DNA of 34,628 nucleotides from CAYZWU01 sp964482235. GTDB lineage: Bacteria > Planctomycetota > B15-G4 > CAYZWU01. The stretch is from the NCBI GenBank assembly GCA_964482235.1, contig CAYZWU010000056.1, positions 1-34,628 of the forward strand, given 5' to 3'. The position numbers and the translations under genes were made by a program. Positions 24,049 through 32,578 of the stretch are shown here, piece after piece (position 1 is the stretch's first letter; every line of letters starts with the position of its first letter). The notes beneath the pieces are model-generated. The model saw only the letters and a list, made by a program, of their open reading frames with translations. It made no database searches and was not told the DNA's origin.

Positions 24049-25509
24049 TCACTTTCCCAGAAAATGGAGCACGTTCCGCCGCGCCAGGGCCATGATCGTC
24101 CCCTGGGGGTTCACGCCCGGCGAGTCGGGAAGCATGCTTGCGTCATTGATGAAGAGGTTTTCGTAGTCCAGGATCCGGCCGAAGGAGTCGGCGGCGCACC
24201 GGTCGAGCCTCTCTCCCATGGGACAGGACGAGAAGGCGTGCACCGTGGTGAGGGCAAGGGCCCGCTGGGGCAGGTCCTCGTCGAGCCACTGGACCGCTTC
24301 CTTGTCGGTCCGGATCTCGGGAAGGCCGTGGACGGAGGGATAGACGGCCTGCGCCCCGGCTGCAAGAAGGCAGGAGGCGAGGCGGGCCAGCCCCATGCTG
24401 AGGCGGCGGATGTCGGCGGGGGAGAGGCGGTACTTCGGAAGTCCCGTTCCATCGCCGAAGGGTGAGGAGCGAACCGAGCCCTCGCCCGTGCCCCTGCAGG
24501 CCACGTAGTACGAGGCGGTCCGGTCGATCGAGTCGATCAACCCCTTTGTCCGGGGCCAGTTCTCGCTGATCATCACGGCCAGGTGCCCCGGCGTGAGAAA
24601 CGCGCCCCCCATGCAGATCTCCGGCCAGAACTCCTTGACCTGGAGGAGCGGGAGAACGCTCCTGTGGGCGTGGACATCCTCGTCGAAGAGCGCTGTGACC
24701 TTGAGCATGGGGTGGATCTTGAGGGAAGCGCCGGTGTTGCGGCGGATTCCGCTTCGCCTCAGGAGCGCCGGGGTTTCCATCGCCCCGGCGCAGACGAAGA
24801 TGGTGTCCGCGTCGATGCGCACCGTCTCGGGATCGCTTCCCGGCTTCTGGACAACGGCCAGGATTCCCTGGATCCGACCCTGCCGGCGCAGGAGGAGCTG
24901 GGCCCGGCAGTGCGGTATCAGACGGGCGCCGGCCTCGATCGCGGCGGGCAGAAGGGTGAGGCTCATCCCCTTCTTCGATCCCGTCGGGCAGCCGGCGGCG
25001 CATCGGTTGGCGCCCTGGCAGCCGGGCGCCGTGCGGGGCACCTCCATGGCCGACCAGCCCATCCGCTCGATGCCTCGGCCGAAGAGAGCGGTGCTCCTGT
25101 CGTGCGGCCCGTCGGCCAGCCCCACGCCGAGCCATTCCTCGATCTGATCCAGGTGGGGGGCGAGGTCCCCTTCGCTGCATGCCTCGATGTCGTACTGGGC
25201 CTGCCACCTGAGGAGGATCTCCCGGGATGGACGGTGCCAGAATCCGGAGTTGATCTCCGTGCTGCCGCCCACGCAGCACCCTTCGACGAAACCGATCCCC
25301 ACCGGCCCGGTGATCGGCGTCATGCCGCGGCTGCGGTAGAGATGCCGCATCGCCAGGGCCGCGTCGGGGGTGTAGTCCGCCGGCTTGAAATAGCCGCCCT
25401 CCTCGAGAACGAGAACGCCGAGACCGTTTCGCGCCAGCTCCAGGGCCGTGAGAGCTCCACCCGCACCGGAGCCGATCACAACGGCGTCCACCTTGATGGA
25501 GGCTGTCAT
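24049..25509 (-). CDS. GMC-family FAD oxidoreductase (alcohol oxidase/cholesterol oxidase-like)
   Basis: A 486-residue flavoenzyme. The FAD-binding GSGAGG (residues 13-18), EGCCVGGSTEINSGFWHRP and the C-terminal NLFINDASMLPDSPGVNPQGT are family hallmarks. A cysteine pattern C164-x5-C170-x3-C174 in GCQGANRCAAGCPTG is typical of the long-chain alcohol oxidase-like branch. LTTVHAFSSCPMG carries the probable active-site histidine. It would oxidise an alcohol to aldehyde or ketone, with electrons passed to oxygen or a membrane carrier. No signal peptide is seen. Start ATG 25509 overlaps the stop of the upstream membrane protein as ATGA; the next SDR starts at its own stop, so the three are tightly coupled. 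Confidence 0.92.
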   Translation of the reverse strand: MTASIKVDAVVIGSGAGGALTALELARNGLGVLVLEEGGYFKPADYTPDAALAMRHLYRSRGMTPITGPVGIGFVEGCCVGGSTEINSGFWHRPSREILLRWQAQYDIEACSEGDLAPHLDQIEEWLGVGLADGPHDRSTALFGRGIERMGWSAMEVPRTAPGCQGANRCAAGCPTGSKKGMSLTLLPAAIEAGARLIPHCRAQLLLRRQGRIQGILAVVQKPGSDPETVRIDADTIFVCAGAMETPALLRRSGIRRNTGASLKIHPMLKVTALFDEDVHAHRSVLPLLQVKEFWPEICMGGAFLTPGHLAVMISENWPRTKGLIDSIDRTASYYVACRGTGEGSVRSSPFGDGTGLPKYRLSPADIRRLSMGLARLASCLLAAGAQAVYPSVHGLPEIRTDKEAVQWLDEDLPQRALALTTVHAFSSCPMGERLDRCAADSFGRILDYENLFINDASMLPDSPGVNPQGTIMALARRNVLHFLGK

Positions 25510-26954
25510 GACACGCCTCCTTCCGTGGGCGTCGATCCGTTGTCGAGCGCCTCGTAATAGGCGAGGAGGGAGCAGATCCGCACGGGTCGCAACAGCTGGC
25601 GGGCCACGAACACGGGGCCGTAGGCCCAGGCCTCCACGATGGACCGCTGCCGCTCAGGAGGCAGCTTCTCGAATCCCTTGAAGTAGCGCAGCCTTGTGAG
25701 CAGGAAGAAGAAGGACCGGCCCGCCCGGAAAACGGCGCGCAGGTGGAGCGGCAGGGCGTCGATCTGCCCCTGCGTGAAGGCCGCCGTTTTCTTCACCATC
25801 TCGCTCCGGGTTTCCCGATCGATCTTGCCGTCATCGGGCAGAAGGGCGTACGCCAGGGCGAGAACGAATTCGCCGGGCTCCTTCTCCGGCGTCTCCCGGA
25901 AGGGAGGGCAGTCGGCCAGGTCCTGCACTGCCAGCTCGTCCAGGCTCGACCGGGATTCTCCCCGCGACGCGCGGGCGCGCATGGCCGTGGCTCCCAGCTC
26001 CACGCCGTAACGGAGCATGGCGCAGAGCCCCCAGAGAGTCACGGGGATGTAGAACGAGAGGTGGACGGCGGCCGCGTAGCTGATCGCAGTCGCCTTGGCA
26101 ACGCCAAGGGCCGTCAGCGATTTCATGCAGAAGAAATGGAACGGCCCGATGTATCCCGGCGACGAGGGGGCGATGATCCCCAGGTTCGTCACGGTCATCG
26201 CCCAGATGGCCCAGAGGAAGCTGCCCGTGATCCCGAATGCCGGAAAGATCAGGAAGAACATCCCCGCTTCGAGGATCCAGATCAGCAGGCTCTGCAGGGC
26301 GAGGTAGACGACGTTTCTCGGCGATTTCAGGCAGAAGAGCCCTGCCGTGGCCCGGATCAGGAGGCGGAGGGACATGTCGCGGAACCGGTCGCCGAACAGG
26401 CCGCCCACCCGGGCCGTGACCGACGTGACCCAGTTGGGGGTGAGGACGCAGAGGCAGATCACGACGGTGGCCGTCACGAAGACCGCGAGACCCACCAGCA
26501 CCACGCTTCCGAGCCACCCCGGCACGGTGATCGTCAGGCAGGCCACTGCGAGGAGTAGGAGCAGGACCCATCCGTCGAGAACGCGCTCGAGAAAGGTGAT
26601 GGCCAGCGACTGGGTCATCGGGATGCCGGCGCGGTCGGCCAGGAGCCCGGCCCGCACCAGCTCGCCGAGCCGGGCGGGGAGGACGTTGTTGGCCGCGTAG
26701 CCCACGACAACGACGTTCGATGCCGTGGTCACGGAGAGGCGCGACTGCACGCGCACGATGAAGCTGCACCGCGCACCGCGCACGAGCTGCCCGGCAAGGT
26801 AGCAGACGATCGCCAGGGGGATCCAGGGCCACGGCCTTGCCGAGGCGAAGGATTCCTTGATCTGGCTCCACTCGAGCTGCCAGAGGGCCATCACGAGAAA
26901 GACGGCGCTGATGGCCAGACCGGCGATCGATACAGGCTTGAGGAATCGGTTCAT
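25506..26954 (-). CDS. LPG-synthase-type membrane protein fused to a GMC-partner-like helical domain
   Basis: A 482-residue fusion. Residues 1-320 are the flippase-like/AglD (lysylphosphatidylglycerol synthase transmembrane region) domain, with about eight membrane helices and the motifs NNVLPARLGELVRA (90-103), ERVLDG (123-128) and SSPGYIGPFH (264-273). Residues 335-482 are soluble and helical; FRAGRSFFFLLTRLRYFKGFEKLP and IVEAWAYGPVFVARQLLRPV resemble the helical region that precedes the FAD domain in long-chain alcohol oxidases, or gluconate-dehydrogenase small subunits. The GMC enzyme encoded next lacks that region, so this fusion may dock it to the membrane. Start ATG 26954 is first in the fold but has no Shine-Dalgarno sequence. 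The 132-base gap upstream could hold a weak promoter. Confidence 0.85.
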   Translation of the reverse strand: MNRFLKPVSIAGLAISAVFLVMALWQLEWSQIKESFASARPWPWIPLAIVCYLAGQLVRGARCSFIVRVQSRLSVTTASNVVVVGYAANNVLPARLGELVRAGLLADRAGIPMTQSLAITFLERVLDGWVLLLLLAVACLTITVPGWLGSVVLVGLAVFVTATVVICLCVLTPNWVTSVTARVGGLFGDRFRDMSLRLLIRATAGLFCLKSPRNVVYLALQSLLIWILEAGMFFLIFPAFGITGSFLWAIWAMTVTNLGIIAPSSPGYIGPFHFFCMKSLTALGVAKATAISYAAAVHLSFYIPVTLWGLCAMLRYGVELGATAMRARASRGESRSSLDELAVQDLADCPPFRETPEKEPGEFVLALAYALLPDDGKIDRETRSEMVKKTAAFTQGQIDALPLHLRAVFRAGRSFFFLLTRLRYFKGFEKLPPERQRSIVEAWAYGPVFVARQLLRPVRICSLLAYYEALDNGSTPTEGGVS

Positions 26955-27068
26955 CTGAGGAGTTTCGGTTCCGGCCGCGGTGTGCACAAGGGTGCAATCC
27001 GTAACAACTCGGTCACAGGCCAAAGGTTATCAGCTGCATTTCCGAGGGTCAACGCTCGAAACGGGGTC

Positions 27069-27083
27069 GGCCCAAGATGGGCC
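27069..27083 (-). terminator. Weak hairpin after the AIRS-HAD gene
   Basis: GGCCCA (27069-27074) and TGGGCC (27078-27083) form a six-base stem with a three-base loop, four bases after the stop codon at 27087. No T-run follows, so termination is uncertain. Confidence 0.3.
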
Positions 27084-27086
27084 TGT

Positions 27087-28664
27087 TCAAAGCACAAGGG
27101 AGAGGTATTGCAGGAAACTCCCGATCGTGGGGAAGCTGATGTCGGCCTCGGGGCTGAAGAGCCCCTGCCTGTCGTGAAGGATGCAGATCGAGGCGCAGCC
27201 CGCCTCGCGGCAGGCGAGCACGTCGTACCGGGAGTCGCCGATGCAGAGGCACTTCTCCGCCGGCACGCCGAGACGCCGCACCGCCTCGACGAGCGGCGCG
27301 CCCGACGGCTTCCAGAAGCCCGAGTCGCGAGTGATGACCGCATCGAAGGAGAGGCCGAACTTCTCGAGAAGAAAGTCGACGTTCTCGTCCGAGTTGTTCG
27401 TCACCAGGGCGGTGGGAATTTTTCGCTCCTTCAGGAAGGCGAGCAGGTCGACGGCCCCCTCCTTCAGGCGGGCCTTCTGCGTGGCCTCGGCTTCGAAGCG
27501 GCGCAGCTGTTCCCACTTCTCCTCCCGTTCCGGGCTTTTCTTGCCGTTGAGGTCGTCGATGATCGAGCGCCCGTGGGTGCCGAGCGCCGCCTTGATCTCT
27601 TGCCAGTCGTACTCGGAGTGGATGAGCGTCCCGTCCATGTCGAAGAGGAACGCCTCGATCCCGTCGACGAGCCAGGCCTTCAGGATCTCGTCCCGCGCGA
27701 ACCGGGGGAGCCCGGCGCCGGGATTCTCCGTCTTCTCTCCGGCACGGCCGATCCAGGTGAAGGGGATGCCTGCGCCGGCGAGGGCCTTCTCCATCTCGCC
27801 GGCTTCCTTTTCCCGGCAGCCCACCAGCAGGGCTCCGGAGCCGATCAGGCCGAGCGGATCGATGCCGAGCCGCCGACAGATCAGGGAAGTGGCGTTCAGG
27901 AGCGGGATCTTCTCCGGCTGCGTCTCGATCGCGCAGCCCGAGGCCATCGCCATCTCGTACAGGGCTTCGCCCACGCCGCCCTCGGTCACATCGTGCATTG
28001 CCGTGACGCCGGGAAGCCCGGCGGCGATGGCCGCCTCGGGCAGGATGCTGATCCAGTCCTGGTCGAGTATCTTCCCGGCCTCGGCCAGGGAGGCGGGCTC
28101 CACGATGTCGTCGAGCCTGTCCGCGAGCTCGTTCAGCAGGATCGACGTTCCCTCGAGCCCGGCGTACTTTGTCAGGCCGATCCTGTCGCCCGGTTCGAGC
28201 CCGCCGGTGAGGATCGGCCTCGCGGCCACGCGGCCCAGCATCGTGCCCACCACGACGGTGTGGGGCAGCCCGGGCGTGACCTCGGTATGCCCGCCGATCA
28301 GCGTGATCCCCTGCTTCCGGCAGGTGGAGCCGATCTGGTCGAGGAGGGTCGTCACCTCTTCGCGGGTCGACTGCCCGGGAGAGACGAGCACCACGGCGGT
28401 GAAGAAGAGGGGCTTCGCGCCGCGCACCGCAACGTCGTTCGCATTGATCAGGACGGCGAGCCGTCCCGCGTCCCGGGAGGCGAAGGTGATCGGATCGGAC
28501 GCCACGGCCCACGTGTCGCCGCCCATACCCAGAAGGGCGGCATCCTCTCCCTGGGCGGGACCGAGAAGGACATCGGGCGGAAGGGGGATGGAGAGGTGGG
28601 GCGCCAGGTCTTCCCACGGGACCTTGCCTGGAGGAAACCTGTTCCGCGTCAAATCTGACCGCAT
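27087..28664 (-). CDS. AIR-synthase-related (PurM/HypE-like) domain fused to HAD phosphatase
   Basis: A 525-residue two-domain protein. Residues 1-330 form a PurM/AIRS-type ATP-binding domain: QGEDAALL (39-45), VLINANDVAVRGAKP, TLIGGHTEVT and MHDVTEGGVGEAL. Residues 338-525 are a haloacid dehalogenase hydrolase with all four motifs: D342/D344 in FDMDGTLI, VTNNS (421-425), K452 in FWKPS and GDSRYD (476-481). The AIRS part is closer to HypE-like proteins than to PurM or SelD; no hydrogenase genes lie nearby. Its job may be to form and then hydrolyse a phosphorylated intermediate, which is inference. Start ATG 28664 overlaps the previous gene by 16 bases; upstream text in this frame is an antisense-like artefact of that gene. 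Confidence 0.85.
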   Translation of the reverse strand: MRSDLTRNRFPPGKVPWEDLAPHLSIPLPPDVLLGPAQGEDAALLGMGGDTWAVASDPITFASRDAGRLAVLINANDVAVRGAKPLFFTAVVLVSPGQSTREEVTTLLDQIGSTCRKQGITLIGGHTEVTPGLPHTVVVGTMLGRVAARPILTGGLEPGDRIGLTKYAGLEGTSILLNELADRLDDIVEPASLAEAGKILDQDWISILPEAAIAAGLPGVTAMHDVTEGGVGEALYEMAMASGCAIETQPEKIPLLNATSLICRRLGIDPLGLIGSGALLVGCREKEAGEMEKALAGAGIPFTWIGRAGEKTENPGAGLPRFARDEILKAWLVDGIEAFLFDMDGTLIHSEYDWQEIKAALGTHGRSIIDDLNGKKSPEREEKWEQLRRFEAEATQKARLKEGAVDLLAFLKERKIPTALVTNNSDENVDFLLEKFGLSFDAVITRDSGFWKPSGAPLVEAVRRLGVPAEKCLCIGDSRYDVLACREAGCASICILHDRQGLFSPEADISFPTIGSFLQYLSLVL

Positions 28665-29344
28665 TCTGTCGCGTCCTCGATCTCCCCGTGCGCACCGCGG
28701 ATCTCGACCTTTTCGACCCGGCGGTTGATCTTTGCGAAGGCGTGGCAGCCGTAGCCCAGCGGACCGGGGTTGATCACGCAGCACGTGCCGATGGTGTCGA
28801 TGCCCCGTCCCTCGTGGATGTGTCCGCAGAAGCAGGCCAGGGGATCGTGCTCCTCGATGAAGGTGCGAAGAGCACGGCTGCCCACGTGGGCCGTGCTGTG
28901 CAGCTTGTCCGCCTTGGTTCCCCACGGCGGCTGGTGGGAGACGAGAACGAGAGGCGTCCCCGGGACGATCCCTTCCATGGCGCTGCAAAGGCAGTGTTCC
29001 AGTTCCTCCTCGCTGAGCTCGAAGGGTGTGGCCCCGGGGCATGGCAGCGATCCGCCCACTCCGACGAAGGTGATCTGGCCGACCTCCATGCTGCCGCAGT
29101 GCAGGTTGATCTCCGATTCGGTGAGGAAATCGGCGACCTCCGGGTAGTCGCAGTTGCCCGGCACGGCCAGGACGTTCGGATTGAAGGCACGCACCGCGTT
29201 CACGATCTGCTCGGCGGCAGTGCGGTGTCCGAAGTGGGTCATGTCCCCTGTGAGCAGGACCACGTCAGCGGCGGAGAGATCCCCGGCGATCGCGGGGAGC
29301 CTGGTGTATTCGCCGTGCAGGTCCGAGAGCGCAATGATGTTCAT
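28649..29344 (-). CDS. YfcE/MJ0936-like metallophosphoesterase
   Basis: A 231-residue cytoplasmic calcineurin-like phosphoesterase with a complete set of metal-binding motifs: D8 and H10 (SDLHG), D34 (GDMTHFGH), N64 (PGNCD), SHQPP and CGHIHEG. Members cleave phosphodiesters or act on small cyclic nucleotides. The length is normal. Start ATG 29344 has AAAGGAGA seven bases upstream. Its 3' end overlaps the start of the AIRS-HAD gene by 16 bases, so the two are translationally coupled; the upstream repeat protein gene ends 47 bases before it, suggesting one operon. Confidence 0.92.
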   Translation of the reverse strand: MNIIALSDLHGEYTRLPAIAGDLSAADVVLLTGDMTHFGHRTAAEQIVNAVRAFNPNVLAVPGNCDYPEVADFLTESEINLHCGSMEVGQITFVGVGGSLPCPGATPFELSEEELEHCLCSAMEGIVPGTPLVLVSHQPPWGTKADKLHSTAHVGSRALRTFIEEHDPLACFCGHIHEGRGIDTIGTCCVINPGPLGYGCHAFAKINRRVEKVEIRGAHGEIEDATECGQI

Positions 29345-29391
29345 CGTTGCATCTCCTTTTTGCGTTGTGCGTTCATTCTACCTTCGCGCCG

Positions 29392-31575
29392 TCATCCTTT
29401 CACTGAAAACTCGTCGATGAAGGCAAACTCCTGGTTCCAGTCTCCGCCGGGCCCGCCTGCCGCGCACTCGAGAATCAGCAGGACCTCCCTTCCCTCGTAG
29501 GGGGAGAGGTCGACTGTGATCTCCTTCCAGCCCTTCGGGGAGGCGGATTCGCCTGCCGCGATCACCGTCTTGCCGAACCAGACCATGTGGCCGTCGAAGA
29601 CGCCGATGCGGGCGACCCAGTCGGCGCTTTTCCTCACCTCGGGGTGGCAGGCCGAGAGGCGCGCCACGGCGCGGGCGCGGCCGGAAGCGATGCGGACCTT
29701 CCTGAAGATCTTCGCCGGGTGGTCCCTGTCCAGGGGGTGAAGGCAGAGCACGCCCTCGGCGCCGGGGTGGGGGCGCTGGCCCTCTCCCCTCGCCGGTTTC
29801 CGCGACCAGAGGTATGGCGTGTTCTCATGGTTCTGGATGAAGAAGAGCCGTTCGAGATCGCGTTCCGAGTCGAAGCGCAGCCTCGGCTTCCTGTCCAGGG
29901 GGAGCAGCTCGAATATCTCCCTGGGCTCGAGGAACGGCGCCGCGGCCTCGAACCTGTCCCGCAGGGAAGGGCCTTCCTTCTCCGTGCAGGCGAACAGCCT
30001 CTCGAGGGGCGAGCCGTCGGGCCGGCTGAACCGGAGGTAGAAGTCCCAGCGCCCCACGTCCTCGGCGACCTTGACGAGCAGCCTGTGGGATCCGCGTGTG
30101 AGGGTGATGGGCACCGAGTGGGTGTCGGGCCCCTCGCGATTGAAGAAGGGATATTCGAAGATCTCCCTGCCGTCGAGCCAGACCTTCGCGCAGTCGTCCG
30201 ATCCTATCCAGAGGAGGGCGTCCAGATCCTCTTCCGCCTCGAGATGGGTGAAGGCGTACGCCACGGCGCGCTCCCTCTTGGAGAAGAACGAATCGAGGTC
30301 CACGCAGCGCGTCCGGCACCAATGCTCGGTCCATCTCTGTCCCGAGGCGATCTTACCCTTTCTCGGATCGGCCTTCTGCTCATTGATGAAGCTCTTCGTG
30401 AAAAGCGCGCTCCGGTCCGGATCGTCGAAGGGGCCGAGGAGGAGCCAGCGCCGGACGAAGGGGATGTTCACCCTGGGCTTGATCTCCTTCCTGCCGCCCC
30501 CGGGGCCGCCCGTCGTGTCCGTGTCCAGCTTCTTCCTCATCGACGTGTAGGTGGAGAGGCGCAGGAAGAGGAGGGCGAAGCACGTGTCCTTTGCGTCACC
30601 CCATCCGCCTTCGTCGTTCTGGAGCTTCACGAGCTCGGCGGCGCACTCCCTGTACCAGTCGCGGCCGCCGACCTTCCGCCGGTCGCCGAGGGCGCAGGCG
30701 CGCTCCAGGCCGTAGAGATAGTAGTAGTAGCGGGCCCGGGTGAAGATGTGGCTGCCCTTCGCGTTGCCGGCCGGGTGGAAGCGCCTGTCCATGTAGCCCC
30801 ATGCCGACTCGAGAGAGTTCTCGATCTCCCTGATCATGCGGGTCTTTTTCGAGACGCGGTCGAGGCAGATCGCGAGAACCGAGATGCCGGCAAGGGTCAT
30901 GCTTCCCGTCGATTCCGAGTTGGCGTGATAGCCGTACCCGCCGTCGTCGCTCTGGTGCTGCATCGTCCGTTCGGCCAGGTCGTTCCAGAGCTCCTGGGGC
31001 GCCTTGTGGCCGTGCTTCTCGGCAGTCCAGAGGCCGAGCACGGCGTACTGGGTATTGGAGAGGTCGGGTGCAGCTTCGGGGTAGCCCCAGTGGCCGACGT
31101 CGTTGCGGAAGTTCTCCACCAGCCAGTCGGCCGCCGCCTTGATCGCCGGGGTTCTTTCCGGATCGCGCAGCGTGTCGAGTGCCATGATCCTGACCCCGGT
31201 GCTGTAGGTCCGGGTGTGGGACTGGTACCGCAGGAAGCCCAGCGTCTTGCGGACCGCCGGATCGTCGGGCTTCATTCCGGACTTGAGCAGGGCCAGCGTG
31301 CAGAGGGAGGCCACGCCGTCGGGATAGCGGTCCGTGTGGGCGGAAACGAAGCTTCCGTCCTCGTTCTGCTTGGTCCGCAGGTGCTCCACTCCCTTCTTGA
31401 TCGCCAGGTTGACCCGCTCGCCGAGGGTGAGGGTTTCCTCTTCGTCGGCAGGGGAGGCCTCGAGTGCAGGGGAGAACAGCAAAACCCAGAGAATGATCAG
31501 GAGCAGCGGCCGGATCTTCTCGAGTCCAGGTCCGGCAGGCTGCAGGAACGTCGATCGCGGGGTCTTTCCCAACAT
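29392..31575 (-). CDS. Secreted prenyltransferase/squalene-cyclase-like repeat protein with PA14-like tail
   Basis: A 727-residue exported protein. Residues 19-42 are a signal peptide (LEKIRPLLLIILWVLLFSPALEA). Residues about 55-370 form an alpha/alpha-toroid of the kind seen in squalene cyclases, prenyltransferase beta subunits and complement-like proteins, with motifs such as KQNEDGSFV, QSDDGGYGYH and KLQNDEGGWGDAKDT. The aspartate-rich cyclase motif is absent, so it is not a hopene cyclase. From about 400 a beta region follows (WLLLGPFDDP, LLWIGSDDCAKVWLDGREIF) resembling PA14-like lectin domains, and a last beta-sandwich at about 640-727. It probably binds proteins or glycans outside the cell. 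ATG 31575 is supported by the signal peptide and by a promoter placed just six bases before it. Confidence 0.8.
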   Translation of the reverse strand: MLGKTPRSTFLQPAGPGLEKIRPLLLIILWVLLFSPALEASPADEEETLTLGERVNLAIKKGVEHLRTKQNEDGSFVSAHTDRYPDGVASLCTLALLKSGMKPDDPAVRKTLGFLRYQSHTRTYSTGVRIMALDTLRDPERTPAIKAAADWLVENFRNDVGHWGYPEAAPDLSNTQYAVLGLWTAEKHGHKAPQELWNDLAERTMQHQSDDGGYGYHANSESTGSMTLAGISVLAICLDRVSKKTRMIREIENSLESAWGYMDRRFHPAGNAKGSHIFTRARYYYYLYGLERACALGDRRKVGGRDWYRECAAELVKLQNDEGGWGDAKDTCFALLFLRLSTYTSMRKKLDTDTTGGPGGGRKEIKPRVNIPFVRRWLLLGPFDDPDRSALFTKSFINEQKADPRKGKIASGQRWTEHWCRTRCVDLDSFFSKRERAVAYAFTHLEAEEDLDALLWIGSDDCAKVWLDGREIFEYPFFNREGPDTHSVPITLTRGSHRLLVKVAEDVGRWDFYLRFSRPDGSPLERLFACTEKEGPSLRDRFEAAAPFLEPREIFELLPLDRKPRLRFDSERDLERLFFIQNHENTPYLWSRKPARGEGQRPHPGAEGVLCLHPLDRDHPAKIFRKVRIASGRARAVARLSACHPEVRKSADWVARIGVFDGHMVWFGKTVIAAGESASPKGWKEITVDLSPYEGREVLLILECAAGGPGGDWNQEFAFIDEFSVKG

Positions 31576-31581
31576 GACTGG

Positions 31582-31610
31582 ATTATAGGCCGACTGCCGC
31601 GGGTTGTTAA
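31582..31610 (-). promoter_or_regulatory. Strong promoter predicting a leaderless mRNA
   Basis: On the minus strand TTAACA (31605-31610, 5/6) and a perfect TATAAT (31582-31587) are 17 bases apart. Only six bases lie between TATAAT and ATG 31575, so transcription should begin at or next to the start codon. There is no Shine-Dalgarno sequence. Confidence 0.7.
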
Positions 31611-31658
31611 GAGTGCGCCCCGAAAGTGCCACTGCCCGGATGGTCCCCGGGCGGCCTG

Positions 31659-32471
31659 TCACCGGATCGTTGCCTTCAGGGAGAAGGTGAAGGGCAGCTT
31701 CTCGCGGTGCTCGGGATAGAGCCACTTCCCGTTCTCCGTCCTGACCTGTTTATCGCCCTCTTCCTCGTAGTAGAGCCAGTCGAACTCGTGAAACCACTCG
31801 ATATGCAGGCCGGCCCGGCTCAGGGCGTTGATCAGCTCGCCCATCGTGTACATCCAGCAGTAGTTGGTGGACTTCTTCGGCTCGCAGGCGTATCCCCCGA
31901 TCCACTCGTCCCTGTCGGCGTTCTTCTGGAAGTAGGGATACTTCACGACCAGATCGGGAAGCTCCTCCTCGCCCCAGACCATGTAGAAGGGGTGCCCGTC
32001 CATCACGTAGAGGAAGCCGTCGTCGGCCATCAGGTGGCGGATGTTGCGCGCCCAGCCGTAAAGATCGGGGATCCAGCAGAGGACGCCTTCCGTGGTGAAG
32101 ACGACGTCGTACTTTTCCGAGTGGATATTCATGATCTCCAGCACGTTGGACTCGATGAACCGGATGTCCTCGATGCCGAGGTCGGCGGCCAGCTTCCGGG
32201 CGAAGCGGATGTTCTCGGGGACCAGGTCGACGCCGGTCACGCGGGCGCCCAGCCGGGCGAGGGAGATGCTGTCCGCCCCTGTGTTGCACTGGAGGTGGAT
32301 CAGCGACTTGCCGTCGATGTCGCCGAGCTCCTCGATCTGTGTGCTGCAGAGGGTGGTCTCGCTCGACGATAGCTTCGCCTTGAAGGTCTTGTAGTGATCC
32401 TCGGCGATGAGTCCCCAGCTTTGCTTGTTGGCCTCGATGTATTCCGCGCTGCGTGCATCGGACGGTTTCAT
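31659..32471 (-). CDS. Class I SAM-dependent methyltransferase
   Basis: A 270-residue methyltransferase. Motif I reads LIHLQCNTGADSISLARLGA, a variant (HLQCxxGxDxxSLARLGA) typical of one branch of uncharacterised class I enzymes, followed by VTGVDLVPENI as the acidic strand that binds the SAM ribose and DVVFTTEGVLCWIPD as motif IV. The C-terminal part adds a beta-rich lid. The substrate is unknown. I chose ATG 32471, which has GGAGG four bases upstream, rather than a longer frame that runs through the divergent promoter region. It is divergent from the ferredoxin-nitroreductase gene, with 107 bases between starts. Confidence 0.9.
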   Translation of the reverse strand: MKPSDARSAEYIEANKQSWGLIAEDHYKTFKAKLSSSETTLCSTQIEELGDIDGKSLIHLQCNTGADSISLARLGARVTGVDLVPENIRFARKLAADLGIEDIRFIESNVLEIMNIHSEKYDVVFTTEGVLCWIPDLYGWARNIRHLMADDGFLYVMDGHPFYMVWGEEELPDLVVKYPYFQKNADRDEWIGGYACEPKKSTNYCWMYTMGELINALSRAGLHIEWFHEFDWLYYEEEGDKQVRTENGKWLYPEHREKLPFTFSLKATIR

Positions 32472-32578
32472 GTCGCCTCCACGATCTTCCTGATCGGAGA
32501 AAAGCATGCGGACAGGAACAGTCCGCTCCTCGGGTGCAAAAATGATATGGTACCCGCAGCAGCCAAAGGAAGTCAAAG

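Noticed and set aside
27087..28664. AIRS domain as SelD (selenophosphate synthetase), which would support Sec use
   Set aside because: The SelD motifs (N-terminal Cys/Sec loop and its characteristic NALSDIYAMGG region) are absent; the text is closer to HypE-like proteins.
29392..31575. Squalene-hopene cyclase
   Set aside because: It has cyclase-like QW-type repeats but a signal peptide, no aspartate-rich catalytic motif and a PA14-like tail.
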